From: Pararobbsia alpina_A
GTDB taxonomy: Bacteria; Pseudomonadota; Gammaproteobacteria; Burkholderiales; Burkholderiaceae
Assembly: GCF_965118125.1 (NCBI RefSeq)
Contig: NZ_OZ221287.1
Location: 1,116,001 to 1,180,000 of the forward strand
Length of the DNA stretch: 64,000 bases
Direction: 5' to 3'
Below the pieces are notes generated by a model, which was given only the letters and a program-made list of their open reading frames with translations, did no database searches and was not told where the DNA came from. The position numbers and the translations under genes are program-made. The stretch's first letter is position 1. Each line of letters starts with the position of its first letter. Shown here in pieces: positions 17,749-26,668 of this stretch.

Positions 17749-17845
17749 GCCTCAGGCTACTTGCTCAGAAGGTTACAAAGCCTCGTGTCCGACGTAAGCG
17801 GGCACTCGCTTCATTCCCGAATCAAATAGTTTCAAGGAGCCTCAA

Positions 17846-19486
17846 ATGGCAGCTAAAGACGTCGTGTTCGGCGATATCGCCCGCGCAAAGATGGTCGAAG
17901 GCGTGAACATTCTCGCCAACGCAGTCAAGGTCACGCTGGGCCCGAAGGGTCGCAACGTTGTGCTCGAACGCAGCTTCGGCGGCCCGACGGTCACCAAGGA
18001 CGGTGTCTCGGTCGCGAAGGAAATCGAGCTCAAGGACAAGCTCCAGAACATGGGCGCGCAAATGGTCAAGGAAGTTGCTTCCAAGACCAGCGACAACGCC
18101 GGTGACGGCACGACGACGGCAACGGTTCTGGCCCAGTCGATCGTCCGCGAAGGCATGAAGTACGTTGCATCGGGCATGAACCCGATGGATCTGAAGCGCG
18201 GCATCGACAAGGCCGTCGCAGCTGCAGTGGAAGAACTGCGCAAGATCAGCAAGCCCTGCACGACGAACAAGGAAATCGCGCAAGTCGGCTCGATCTCGGC
18301 CAACAGCGACTCGTCGATCGGCGATCGTATCGCTGAAGCGATGGACAAGGTCGGCAAGGAAGGCGTCATCACGGTTGAAGACGGCAAATCGCTGAGCGAC
18401 GAACTCGACGTCGTCGAAGGCATGCAATTCGACCGCGGCTACCTGTCGCCGTACTTCATCAACAACCCGGACAAGCAAGTCGCCGTTCTGGAAAGCCCGT
18501 TCGTGCTGCTGCACGACAAGAAGATCTCGAACATCCGTGATCTGCTGCCGGTGCTCGAACAAGTCGCGAAGGCTGGCCGTCCGCTGCTGATCATCGCTGA
18601 AGACGTCGAAGGCGAAGCGCTCGCAACGCTGGTCGTCAACAACATCCGCGGCATCCTGAAGACCACGGCCGTCAAGGCTCCGGGCTTCGGCGACCGTCGC
18701 AAGGCGATGCTCGAAGACATCGCGATCCTGACCGGTGGTCAAGTCATCGCTGAAGAAACCGGCCTGACGCTCGAGAAGGCAACGCTGGCCGAACTGGGCC
18801 AGGCAGTCCGTATCGAAGTGGGCAAGGAAAACACGACGATCATCGACGGCAAGGGCGAAGCCACGAACATCCAGGCTCGCGTTGGCCAGATCCGCAAGCA
18901 GATCGAAGAAGCGACGTCGGACTACGACCGTGAAAAGCTGCAAGAGCGCGTGGCCAAGCTGGCCGGCGGCGTTGCAGTGATCAAGGTCGGTGCTGCGACC
19001 GAAGTCGAAATGAAGGAAAAGAAGGCACGTGTCGAAGACGCGCTGCACGCAACGCGCGCAGCTGTGGAAGAAGGCATTGTTCCTGGCGGCGGTGTTGCAC
19101 TGATCCGCGCACGTGCTGCAGTGTCGGCTGTGAAGGGTGCAAACCCCGATCAGGACGCTGGCATCAAGATCGTGCTGCGCGCGATGGAAGAGCCGCTGCG
19201 TCAGATCGTGACGAACGGTGGCGAAGAAGCTAGCGTCGTCGTGGCGCGCGTGCTCGAAGGTAAGGGCAACCTGGGCTACAACGCTGCAACGGGCGAGTAC
19301 GTCGATCTGGTCGAAGCCGGTGTTGTGGACCCGACGAAGGTCACGCGTACGGCACTGCAGAACGCAGCTTCGGTTGCTGGCCTGCTGCTGACGACGGACT
19401 GCGCTGTTGCTGAACTGCCGAAGGAAGACGCACCGGCAGGTGGTGGCATGCCCGGCGGCATGGGCGGCATGGGCATGGACATGTAA
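17846..19486 (+). CDS. groEL: Chaperonin GroEL
   Basis: The 60-kDa chaperonin forms the double-ring ATP-driven folding cage. The 546-residue product has the ATP-binding block NAGDGTTTATVLAQ near residue 83, LGPKGRNVVLE near 30, and the Gly/Met-rich tail GGMPGGMGGMGMDM. An AAGGAG site lies about 9 nt upstream of the ATG. No substitutions in obvious catalytic residues (Asp87 in GDGTTT, Asp398-region in VGAATEVEMKEKK) are seen. The gene is co-transcribed with groES and ends before a strong intrinsic terminator. Confidence 0.98.
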   Translation: MAAKDVVFGDIARAKMVEGVNILANAVKVTLGPKGRNVVLERSFGGPTVTKDGVSVAKEIELKDKLQNMGAQMVKEVASKTSDNAGDGTTTATVLAQSIVREGMKYVASGMNPMDLKRGIDKAVAAAVEELRKISKPCTTNKEIAQVGSISANSDSSIGDRIAEAMDKVGKEGVITVEDGKSLSDELDVVEGMQFDRGYLSPYFINNPDKQVAVLESPFVLLHDKKISNIRDLLPVLEQVAKAGRPLLIIAEDVEGEALATLVVNNIRGILKTTAVKAPGFGDRRKAMLEDIAILTGGQVIAEETGLTLEKATLAELGQAVRIEVGKENTTIIDGKGEATNIQARVGQIRKQIEEATSDYDREKLQERVAKLAGGVAVIKVGAATEVEMKEKKARVEDALHATRAAVEEGIVPGGGVALIRARAAVSAVKGANPDQDAGIKIVLRAMEEPLRQIVTNGGEEASVVVARVLEGKGNLGYNAATGEYVDLVEAGVVDPTKVTRTALQNAASVAGLLLTTDCAVAELPKEDAPAGGGMPGGMGGMGMDM

Positions 19487-19574
19487 TTGGCGCAAGCCAA
19501 TGCATGACCGAAGGCAGGGCGACCTGCCTTCACCCCTGCAGCATCTCGGCGATCTTCACGGATCGCCAAAAGCG

Positions 19575-19601
19575 AAAAACCCGCGGAAACGCGGGTTTTT
19601 T
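19575..19601 (+). terminator. Intrinsic terminator of groES-groEL
   Basis: CCCGCG and CGCGGG flank a GAAA tetraloop, with an A-run before and a run of six T after, so the extended stem is AAAAACCCGCG/CGCGGGTTTTT. It lies about 90 nt after the groEL stop. The A/T symmetry means it could also stop transcription coming from the minus-strand gene on its right. Confidence 0.93.
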
Positions 19602-19641
19602 GCGTCTTGTCGTCCTTTGTCCTTTCTGCACCCTGGTTCCC

Positions 19642-20271
19642 TCAGATTCGCCGAACCGTGTTCTGCAATGTCTGCGACCATTGTTGGCTCCCCGCGCCTG
19701 CGTTGGGCACCGTCACCCGTGGCGCTGTCGCTGGAATGCCGGTAACGGGCAGATCCTCGTCAAGCTGCCAGAACGGTCCTTGACCGGCATTCGTATGGGC
19801 GAGGCGATAAGCGTCTGCGATCGTGAAGTAGCTGTCTTTGCTGCGCGGATGTGGCAGCACACCGTGGATATTCGGGTTCTTGAAGATGAGATTGTCAGAC
19901 CCGCTCAAACCCACGATCACGATGACATGCGAGCCGATCCCGAAGCGTGACCAGCCGTAGTTGCCTTCGGCAATCACCGGGCCGCGCGACAGTGCGTTGC
20001 GCCATTCGCCAACGCCTGCGACCGGTGAATTCAGCGCGTGATTCTCACGCAGGCCGTAGTGATCAGCATGAGCGCCGATGTGACTGCCCCTGTTTCTCCG
20101 GAATTCGGCCATGGCGTGCGCGCTGTGCGCCGGACGCGGCTGTCCCTGGTCGTCGATCCCGTAGATCGTGCCGTACTTGTACTGCATCACCATCTCGATG
20201 CAGGTCAGCCAGCAACACTCCTTCATGCCTTGCCAACGCCAGGCCACATGCCTTCCCACCACCATTGCCAT
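19642..20271 (-). CDS. Papain-like cysteine protease (C39/C70-like)
   Basis: The 209-residue protein has the papain-like order of active-site blocks: Gln and Cys in WQGMKECCWLTCIEMV near residue 18, His in GSHVIVIVGLSG near residue 113, and Asn in FKNPNIHG after it. This matches small bacterial C39-like or AvrRpt2-type (C70) proteases. No signal peptide or transporter gene is adjacent. The ATG is supported by GGGGAG 8 nt upstream; the long upstream extension of the frame is Arg-rich and not convincing. The substrate is unknown. It could be an effector, a self-processing protease or a housekeeping peptidase; the sequence does not decide. Confidence 0.72.
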   Translation of the reverse strand: MAMVVGRHVAWRWQGMKECCWLTCIEMVMQYKYGTIYGIDDQGQPRPAHSAHAMAEFRRNRGSHIGAHADHYGLRENHALNSPVAGVGEWRNALSRGPVIAEGNYGWSRFGIGSHVIVIVGLSGSDNLIFKNPNIHGVLPHPRSKDSYFTIADAYRLAHTNAGQGPFWQLDEDLPVTGIPATAPRVTVPNAGAGSQQWSQTLQNTVRRI

Positions 20272-20522
20272 ACCGCTTCTCCCCACCGAATAAACGCATA
20301 GAGGGCGTTGTCCCCGATACGAACGACAACACCTGTCAGCGGAAAATATTCCGGCGGCAGGAGAGTTATCGGAAAGAAGAGAGCGAAACCAGTGCGCGAA
20401 ATCAGGCACTGAAAGAGGCCAGCGGAAGAGGCCAGCGAAAGACGTACGGGAAAACGGTGGGGAAAAGCGGAAATCGGGTATGGAAAGGCGCGGCGTGCGA
20501 GGTGCGGCGCAGCGGACAGGAA

Positions 20523-20556
20523 GTGGAAGTTCGCACCCCGTAGTGCGAACTTCCAC
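20523..20556 (-). terminator. Hairpin downstream of thiD
   Basis: A perfect 14-bp inverted repeat GTGGAAGTTCGCAC/GTGCGAACTTCCAC with a 6-nt loop begins 11 nt after the thiD stop, read on the minus strand. It is followed by a pyrimidine-rich TTCCTGTCC rather than a clean T-run, so termination may be partial or the hairpin may protect the 3' end. Confidence 0.65.
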
Positions 20557-20567
20557 AGGGCGAATCC

Positions 20568-21476
20568 TTAATGCAGCGCGTCGCCGCTGCCGATATCGCG
20601 CTCGGGTCCGCGAAGATCCGGATCCGGCTCGTGACCGCCTTCCGCATCGTCGCTCTCGCCTTCTTCCTTCATCTCGTCGGCCTTGGCCCAGAAGAAGCGA
20701 TCGGGGACGTAGCCGCCCATGCCCGGGCGGAACGCGTTTTTCGAGGCCTGGAACAGATACTCCTGGGCCTCGCGCACAGCTTCCGGGGCTTCGATGCCGT
20801 TTGCGAGCAAGGCGCACACGGCGGCCGCCAGCGTGTCGTTGACGCCCAGCACGCGGTTCGGGATGCGTTCCCACGCGTCCTGACGAATCTGGCCGTCTTC
20901 GCCGTAAAGCGTGTTGATCATCTGGTTCGTCGACGTGTCCGTTGCCAGCACGAACTCGCATCCATGCGACAGCAGATGACCAATCGCGTCCTCATGCGAC
21001 GGTGATTCCGCATCGGGGTCAGGCTGGGCAAGCTGCGCGATGGCGCTTGCATCGGCGACGAGCAGCGTCGTCTGCGGTGCGAGCAATTCGGCAACCGATT
21101 CGCGCAGTTCATCGGCGGAGAGCACATGCTCGTCGTCGATCGCGAAGTCGGGCGAGAGAATCAGCGGCACGTCGTCGTAGTCAGCGACAACTTCGGCAAT
21201 GGCGCTCGCGATCTCGGCACGCAATGTAGCGCCAACCTTGAAGGCCGCGATGGGCATGTCTTCGAGCAACATACGCGCCTGATTGGCGACCGCATCGGGA
21301 TCGAGCGCCGTGATTTCATCAACGCCTGCGGAATCGCGCACGGCATAGCCGGTGAGCACGGTGACGCCGTGGCACCCCATACTAGCGAGCGTCAGCAGGT
21401 CGGCCTGGATGCCGGAAGCGGAAGTGGGATCGGAGACGCCGAAGCAAAGCACGATCGGCGGAGCGTCGTTGGCCAT
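20568..21476 (-). CDS. thiD: Hydroxymethylpyrimidine/phosphomethylpyrimidine kinase
   Basis: ThiD phosphorylates HMP and HMP-P to give HMP-PP for thiamine synthesis in the cytoplasm. The ribokinase-fold pattern is visible: VLCFGVSDPTSASGIQADLLTLASMG, then CHGVTVLTGYAV, VADYDDVPLILSPDF, and the catalytic segment GVNDTLAAAVCALLANG containing the base Asp. The position normally Gly-Thr-Gly-Asp reads Gly-Val-Asn-Asp here. The C-terminus is longer than in short ThiD proteins and ends in acidic residues. The start is uncertain: MANDAPPI is chosen, with an alternative ATG 21 nt upstream. No TPP riboswitch is seen. Confidence 0.85.
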   Translation of the reverse strand: MANDAPPIVLCFGVSDPTSASGIQADLLTLASMGCHGVTVLTGYAVRDSAGVDEITALDPDAVANQARMLLEDMPIAAFKVGATLRAEIASAIAEVVADYDDVPLILSPDFAIDDEHVLSADELRESVAELLAPQTTLLVADASAIAQLAQPDPDAESPSHEDAIGHLLSHGCEFVLATDTSTNQMINTLYGEDGQIRQDAWERIPNRVLGVNDTLAAAVCALLANGIEAPEAVREAQEYLFQASKNAFRPGMGGYVPDRFFWAKADEMKEEGESDDAEGGHEPDPDLRGPERDIGSGDALH

Positions 21477-21754
21477 GTAGTCTGTGATTCGGATCAATAA
21501 GAGGCCAAATGCCGGAGGAAGCGCGCTAGGCAGCCCTCCGGCAAACCGGTAACATCAAGCCTTCGCATTGTAACGGATCGGCCTCGGCCGACAGCCCACA
21601 ATAAACGCCTGGCGGCGCGGCGAATTCGCGCGTTTGAGCTTGCTTGCGGCAGGTTGCGGTGGGGCGTGCACGTGTCTTGCGACCGCCTTGGCACGTACCG
21701 GACCGGACGGCCGATTGCCGCTCCGGATCGCTTTCTAAGGACGCGACAACAGGA

Positions 21755-21925
21755 ATGGAATACAAAAGCTGGATGTGCCTGATTTGCGGCTGGATCTACG
21801 ACGAAGAAGCCGGCCTGCCGGATGAGGGCATCGTGGCCGGCACGCGTTGGGAAGACGTGCCCGTCAACTGGACCTGCCCGGAATGCGGCGCGCGTAAGGA
21901 AGACTTCGAGATGGTCCAGATCTGA
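21755..21925 (+). CDS. rubA: Rubredoxin
   Basis: This small electron carrier of 56 residues has two CxxCG knuckles, Cys8-Cys11 (MCLICGWIYDE) and Cys41-Cys44 (TCPECGARKEDF), which bind one iron. The aromatic core (Tyr15, Trp32, Trp39) is intact. The family begins at MEYKSWMCLICG, so the 37-codon upstream extension is rejected; AGGA lies close before the ATG. It is divergent from thiD, a pairing common in Burkholderiales. Its redox partner is not evident in the window. Confidence 0.95.
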   Translation: MEYKSWMCLICGWIYDEEAGLPDEGIVAGTRWEDVPVNWTCPECGARKEDFEMVQI

Positions 21926-21999
21926 GCGTCAGATTTCACTGAGCGCATTGAGTCGTACTCCCTGAGTCGTACCGACCGGCCCGCGGCCCTCTGACCTGG

Positions 22000-23355
22000 A
22001 TGGATGCTCACTCGATCCGATTCGAAATAGGCTTCAATCCTTTAGGGGGCGCACTGCCGGATGCCGAGCAGGCGATCGCCGACGCACGTGCGGCCGTGCG
22101 CACCGGCGCGGACCCGTTCAGCGGGGTGCACCGCGCGGCTGCCGCGTTTCGTTCGGCAGGCTGGATGCCGGCCGTGCTGTTCACCGAAGCGATCGACGCG
22201 TGTTCGCCGATCGCCCATATTCAGAGCCGCCTCTACGACGGCGCACTCGCCGATCTTGCGCACGCTGTTGCAATGCGCAATTTGCCGGCGCTCACACGTT
22301 CCGCGAGTCTCTTTGAGCGATATCGCTCGTTGCGCGTCGCTGCTGAGGGCGAGGGCGTACATGTCGGCTACGAGACGTTTGCGATGGCCGGGCGCGTTGT
22401 GCCGTATGCCACGATCGCGGCCGTGTCCGACAAGGACTTGAGCGCGGTTCGAACGCGCTACGAGACGGCCTTGCTTGGCGCCTTGCGCGGCGGTGTCGAA
22501 CGTCTTGTCCGCGAAGCCGCGTTGATCGAACTCGAATGGTGCGCCTCGGCGCTCGCGGGTGCCGATCCGCTCGATATCTGGCGTCTGGCGGGTGCTTGCA
22601 TGCATTTGCTGCGCGAGCACGGTCCCCAGTTGCCCGACGACCGTCGTTTGCTGGCCGGCTTCAATATGCTGCTGGCCGATCAGGCAGGCGGTGCGACGCG
22701 TGCGCCTCGCGAACTGGTGCGCAGCGCGGTGGCACTGCTCTGGCGCGCATCGATCCCGCCGTCTGATACGCCTGAACGGCCTGTCGAATACGACGGCTTG
22801 CTGCGCGACTATGGCGTTGCGGTCGGCCGTCCGCCGTCGCCAGTCGATTCACCTGAAACCCTTTGGGAGCAAGCCGCGACGCGCGACGAGATCCAGTCGC
22901 GCATCGCGCGCGGATTGACCGGCGAGGCGCTTGCCGTGGACCGTTCACGGTTTATCGGCCCGCTCGTTGTCGCGGCAGGGGCGTACGAAGACTTTCTGGC
23001 AACGGCCGACGCGTCGATGGCCGCGCTCGGCGATGCAAGCCGCCTGTCATCAATGCGCACCTCGGATGCTGCCCAGGCTTCAGAGGCGGCGTTCCGGATG
23101 GCCGCGGCGTCGGCGGCTTTAGGCCTGGGGCAGGTCGGCCTGCTGGCCGATGCGCTTGCGCTGTCGTGGCGTATGCGAGCTCGGGCGCTGGCCGAAGCGC
23201 GCGAGTCGATCCTGGCTTCCCGCATCGGCGACACCGCCTTGACGCTGGGCACCGATGCACTGCGCGGCGCGCTGCTTCGGATCGCCGCCGGCATTCCGCC
23301 ATTGCCGCTCGATCAATCGATCGCAACGCTCCAGGAGCTGATCGATTCGAATTGA
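22000..23355 (+). CDS. Helical protein of unknown function (possible FimL/ChpA N-terminal relative)
   Basis: The 451-residue product is Ala/Leu-rich and predicted all-helical, with no signal peptide, no transmembrane segment and no obvious catalytic motif. Blocks such as VHRAAAAFRSAGWMPAVLF and ATLQELIDSN, and the two-part helical layout, recall the Hpt-like N-terminal regions of type IV pilus chemotaxis proteins (FimL, PilL/ChpA). In several Burkholderia the genes after thiD and rubredoxin are a pil-chp chemosensory cluster, which would fit a reduced remnant. No CheY, CheW or kinase gene is present here. The family call is a weak inference; hypothetical protein is the safe label. Confidence 0.7.
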   Translation: MDAHSIRFEIGFNPLGGALPDAEQAIADARAAVRTGADPFSGVHRAAAAFRSAGWMPAVLFTEAIDACSPIAHIQSRLYDGALADLAHAVAMRNLPALTRSASLFERYRSLRVAAEGEGVHVGYETFAMAGRVVPYATIAAVSDKDLSAVRTRYETALLGALRGGVERLVREAALIELEWCASALAGADPLDIWRLAGACMHLLREHGPQLPDDRRLLAGFNMLLADQAGGATRAPRELVRSAVALLWRASIPPSDTPERPVEYDGLLRDYGVAVGRPPSPVDSPETLWEQAATRDEIQSRIARGLTGEALAVDRSRFIGPLVVAAGAYEDFLATADASMAALGDASRLSSMRTSDAAQASEAAFRMAAASAALGLGQVGLLADALALSWRMRARALAEARESILASRIGDTALTLGTDALRGALLRIAAGIPPLPLDQSIATLQELIDSN

Positions 23356-23655
23356 ATGATTCGAATTGATCGATCAGGCGTTATCGGGGCACACTTCGGA
23401 ACAGCCTTTGAGCAAGATCGACTTGTCCCGTCCGCCGGTCTGAGTTTGGCGAGTCACAGGTCGTTATCCGATGTATTGCGGTACAAAAACGGCATCAAAA
23501 CCCGCGAGCGTTCCAATGAAGGATGAGCTGCCGGGCGCGCCGTGCAGGCTGCAGCGTCGGTTGACGACGGCTGTCAGACTGCCGCCGTTGCTGCTGTAGA
23601 GGCACGACAAACAACAAATAGACGTATCAGATCATCGCACTCGAAGAGACACTCA
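23356..23655. other. Intergenic region before the diguanylate cyclase
   Basis: Three hundred bases without a convincing gene. A short inverted GATTCGAATTGAATGATTCGAATTGATC motif spans the end of the preceding gene; otherwise I see no strong promoter, terminator or repeat. Confidence 0.5.
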
Positions 23656-25146
23656 ATGCAGTCAGGCGATACCGGCAGCGTAGGCAATATGGACACGATG
23701 GGCGTCAAGCTCATCGACTTTTTCGACGTCACTCCGACGTCGTTGTGGCTCGAAGACTATAGCGAGCTGCGCGCGTTGTTCGAGCGCTGGCGCGCCGACG
23801 GCGTGACCGATCTGCGTCGCTTTCTCGAAGACGATACGCGGCGCGTGGCCGAGTGTTCGGCCTGCATTCGCGTGCTCAAGGTCAATCAGCGCACGCTCTC
23901 GCTCTATGCCGCGACGTCCCAGGACGAACTCGTTTCGCGTCTCGATCATGTGCTGCGCGACGATATGCTTGAGGCGCATGTCGACGAACTCGTGCAGATG
24001 TGGGAGGGCGGCCCTTCGTTCCAGAGCAAGAGCGTGAACTACGCGCTCGACGGGCGGCGGCTCGATATCCTGCTCAAGGGCGTGATCCTGCCCGGCCATG
24101 AAGACAAGTGGGATCGCGTGCTGGTCGCCGTAGACGACATCACCGAGCTTGAAGATGCACGTCGCCGCACCGCGATGAGCGAGGCGTATGCGCGCGGCAT
24201 TTTCGAATACGCGCCTGTGTCGCTGTGGGTCGAGGATTTCGAAGCCGTCAAAGACCTGCTCGAAGAACTGCGCGATCGGGGCATCACTGATTTGCGCACG
24301 TTCACCGATGTTCACCCGGAATTCGTCGAGCGTTGCATGGCCGAGATCCAGGTGCTCGACGTCAATCACCATACGCTCGAGATGTTCAAGGCCCCGAACA
24401 AGGCCGAGCTGCTGGGCCGGCTGTCCGAGGTGTTTCGCGGCGAGATGCGTCATCACTTCCGTGAACAGCTGATCGATCTCTGGGACGGCAAGCTGTTTCA
24501 TACGCGTGAAGTCGTCAACTACGCGCTCGATGGCGAAGTCGTCAATATCCACCTGCAGTTCTCGGTATTTCCGGGGCACGAGGGGCATTGGGATCTCGTG
24601 TTGCTTGCATTGACCGACATCACTGCGCGCAAGAAGGCCGAGGCTTACCTCGAGTTCCTTGGCAAGCACGACGTGCTGACCAAGCTCAAGAATCGGTCGT
24701 TCTATGTCGACGAACTCAACCGTCTGCAACGCAAGGGTCCGTTCCCGGTCACGGCGATCATGATCGACGTCAATGACCTCAAGAAGGTCAACGACCAGCT
24801 TGGTCATGCCGCAGGGGACGAGTTGTTGCGGCGCGCGGGCGAGGTGCTGACCAAGGCCGTCGACAAGCGTTATCACGCGGCGCGTATCGGTGGCGATGAG
24901 TTCGCCGTGCTGTTGCCGGGCGTCGATGCGCGCGGCGGCGAGCAGATGGTCGAACAGATCGAAAAGCTCATCGAGCTCAACAACCAGTTCTACACGGGCA
25001 CGAAGCTGAGCTTCTCGATGGGATCGGCGACATGCGACGGCAAGGAGCGGCTTGAGGAAACGCTCAAGCGTGCCGACCTGGCGATGTATGAGTCGAAGCG
25101 CGCGCACTACGATCAGACCAAGTCGAATCGGCGGGCTGCGAATTGA
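23656..25146 (+). CDS. Diguanylate cyclase with two duplicated PAS-like sensor domains
   Basis: The C-terminal third is a GGDEF domain that makes cyclic di-GMP from GTP: DVLTKLKNRSFYVDEL, IMIDVNDLKKVND, and the active-site loop RIGGDEFAVLL near residue 412. No canonical RxxD inhibitory site precedes the loop. The first two thirds hold two tandem PAS-like modules (about residues 20-168 and 177-330) that are clearly copies: SLWLEDY/SLWVEDF, GVTDLRRF/GITDLRTF, VNYALDGRR/VNYALDGEV and DDITELEDAR/TDITARKKAE. No membrane segment is seen, so it senses a cytoplasmic signal. The start MQSGDTG is chosen because the upstream 38 codons look non-coding. Confidence 0.92.
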   Translation: MQSGDTGSVGNMDTMGVKLIDFFDVTPTSLWLEDYSELRALFERWRADGVTDLRRFLEDDTRRVAECSACIRVLKVNQRTLSLYAATSQDELVSRLDHVLRDDMLEAHVDELVQMWEGGPSFQSKSVNYALDGRRLDILLKGVILPGHEDKWDRVLVAVDDITELEDARRRTAMSEAYARGIFEYAPVSLWVEDFEAVKDLLEELRDRGITDLRTFTDVHPEFVERCMAEIQVLDVNHHTLEMFKAPNKAELLGRLSEVFRGEMRHHFREQLIDLWDGKLFHTREVVNYALDGEVVNIHLQFSVFPGHEGHWDLVLLALTDITARKKAEAYLEFLGKHDVLTKLKNRSFYVDELNRLQRKGPFPVTAIMIDVNDLKKVNDQLGHAAGDELLRRAGEVLTKAVDKRYHAARIGGDEFAVLLPGVDARGGEQMVEQIEKLIELNNQFYTGTKLSFSMGSATCDGKERLEETLKRADLAMYESKRAHYDQTKSNRRAAN

Positions 25147-25214
25147 TGAGAAAAGGGCGCGCGCAAGCTTGCTGCCGCGCCTACCTTTGTCGTTGCTTCG
25201 ACGTATGGCGCCGC

Positions 25215-26114
25215 TCAATGAATAAAGATCAGCGCCGCGATGCCGCCGAACAGCATCCACTTCACGACGTAGTAGACCTTGCGATTCCACGCCTTCAGGC
25301 GTTTGCCCACGCGCCGGATTGCGTAGAGATAGCGGAACGCGTGATTGAGGCCACCGGTGCGATCGCCGACATCGTTCGGTGAAGTCGCGGCTCTCATCAA
25401 CGTCACACCAACGCCGTGCGTGATCCATGCGGCCCAGCGGAATTTCATCGGGCGTTCGATATCGCAGAACAGGATGATCCGGTCCGTCTGGGTTTCGTTG
25501 GCGGCGCGGTGCAGATACGTCTCGTCGAACATCACTTCCTGCCCGTCGCGCCACGAGTAGCGCGTGCCATCCACCTCGATCCAGCATCCGTCATCGTTCG
25601 GCGTCGAGAGACCGAGGTGATAGCGTAACGATCCCGCATACGGATCACGATGCGGATTGAGCTTGCCGCCCGGCGGCAGCTGCGCAAACATCGCTGCTTT
25701 GACGGAAGGCAAGGTACGCAGCAACGCCGTGGTGCGAGGGCATAGCGCAGCCGCGGAAGGGTGCGCGTCGTTGTACCACTTCAGATAAAAGCGCTTCCAT
25801 CCGTTGCGGAAGAACGAATTGAAGCCGATGTCGTTATAGCCGGCGGCCGCGCGGATCTGACTCGCATCACGCAGTGCGAGCGCTTCGTCGCGGATCATCT
25901 CCCAGTTCTCACGCAGCAGCGACAGTTCCTCGAAATGCGAGAGCGAGAGATAAGGCGTCGTCGGGACCCGCGAGAAGAGATACGCAAAACAGTTGATCGG
26001 GGCCATCAGGGCCGAGTGGTCTGTCAGCTGGCGAAAGAAGCCGTGCCGGACCTTCCCGCGCCAATGCACATACAACCCGCAAACGATAAAGATGACGAGC
26101 ACGACCCAGCGCAT
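25215..26114 (-). CDS. lpxO: Aspartyl/asparaginyl beta-hydroxylase family, LpxO-like lipid A hydroxylase
   Basis: The 299-residue protein starts with a membrane anchor (MRWVVLVIFIVCGLYVHW) and ends with another hydrophobic segment (KWMLFGGIAALIFI). The Fe(II)/2-oxoglutarate core shows HRD in LNPHRDPYAGSLRYHLGL, a distal His in FDETYLHRAANET, and the 2-oxoglutarate Arg in TDRIILFCDIERP. LpxO adds a 2-hydroxyl to a secondary acyl chain of lipid A at the inner face of the inner membrane. GGGGAAG about 6-12 nt upstream supports the start at MRWVV rather than ten codons earlier. The substrate could also be another lipid or peptide in this broad family. Confidence 0.82.
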   Translation of the reverse strand: MRWVVLVIFIVCGLYVHWRGKVRHGFFRQLTDHSALMAPINCFAYLFSRVPTTPYLSLSHFEELSLLRENWEMIRDEALALRDASQIRAAAGYNDIGFNSFFRNGWKRFYLKWYNDAHPSAAALCPRTTALLRTLPSVKAAMFAQLPPGGKLNPHRDPYAGSLRYHLGLSTPNDDGCWIEVDGTRYSWRDGQEVMFDETYLHRAANETQTDRIILFCDIERPMKFRWAAWITHGVGVTLMRAATSPNDVGDRTGGLNHAFRYLYAIRRVGKRLKAWNRKVYYVVKWMLFGGIAALIFIH

Positions 26115-26668
26115 CGTTTCTTCCCCTTCGGTCCCGCTTCCCACCAGGCCGCGCTACGGCCCACAACAGACCGAGCTGCGACAGTCCGAGCGACGGTGGA
26201 CCCACCGGGCTGCGGCTTTGTGCCGACCGAGCACCCGTTCAAAACGCCGGTTAGTGACGTCGCTATGAGCGCATAAATTACGCGCGTCGTAAGCGAATTG
26301 CAGTGCACCCGATATTGGGTGTGGCGCGTCGAATACGGTCCCCGAGATCGGAACGTTCGCGGGAAGCCTTGCCTGGCGGGGCTTGAAAGCGATTGATGCG
26401 AATTGGAGCGGTAATCGCGCCACTTTCATTGCAAAACTGCAGACGCAATTCCGCGAAAAAGTGGGTTGTTTGGGCGGGGAAGTGGGGTGAGGTGAGGGGT
26501 GGCAGCCCTCGGCAAGGGCCGTACCGGTTTGTTTTAGTCAATGAGTGGGAAAAAGTTTGCGTCCAGGCCCGAGCGAGAACTCGAGCCCAAGTCTGACACG
26601 AAGAGCAAAAAGACCACGCTCAGCCCACGCTACGCGTCGAACACGCAACTACCCGGCAATCGGACCCA
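26115..26668. other. Intergenic region upstream of lpxO-like gene
   Basis: This holds the lpxO-like 5' region and the 3' flank of the photolyase gene. A minus-strand frame near 26200-26308 begins with a lipobox-like LTGVLNGCSVG but then runs into the lpxO-like coding region in another frame, so I do not call it. No clear terminator or promoter is seen. Confidence 0.5.

Noticed and set aside
17822..19495. A 557-codon minus-strand frame opposite groEL
   Set aside because: It mirrors groEL exactly, has shadow-like His/Arg/Asp composition, and no ribosome site; long antisense frames are common in GC-rich genes.
23662..25587. A 641-codon minus-strand frame opposite the diguanylate cyclase
   Set aside because: The GGDEF protein on the plus strand is clear; the antisense frame has no recognisable domain.
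26024..26308. Small minus-strand frame with a lipobox-like LTGVLNGCSVG
   Set aside because: It runs into the start of the lpxO-like gene in another frame and turns Arg/Gly/Ser-rich, so the lipobox is probably chance.
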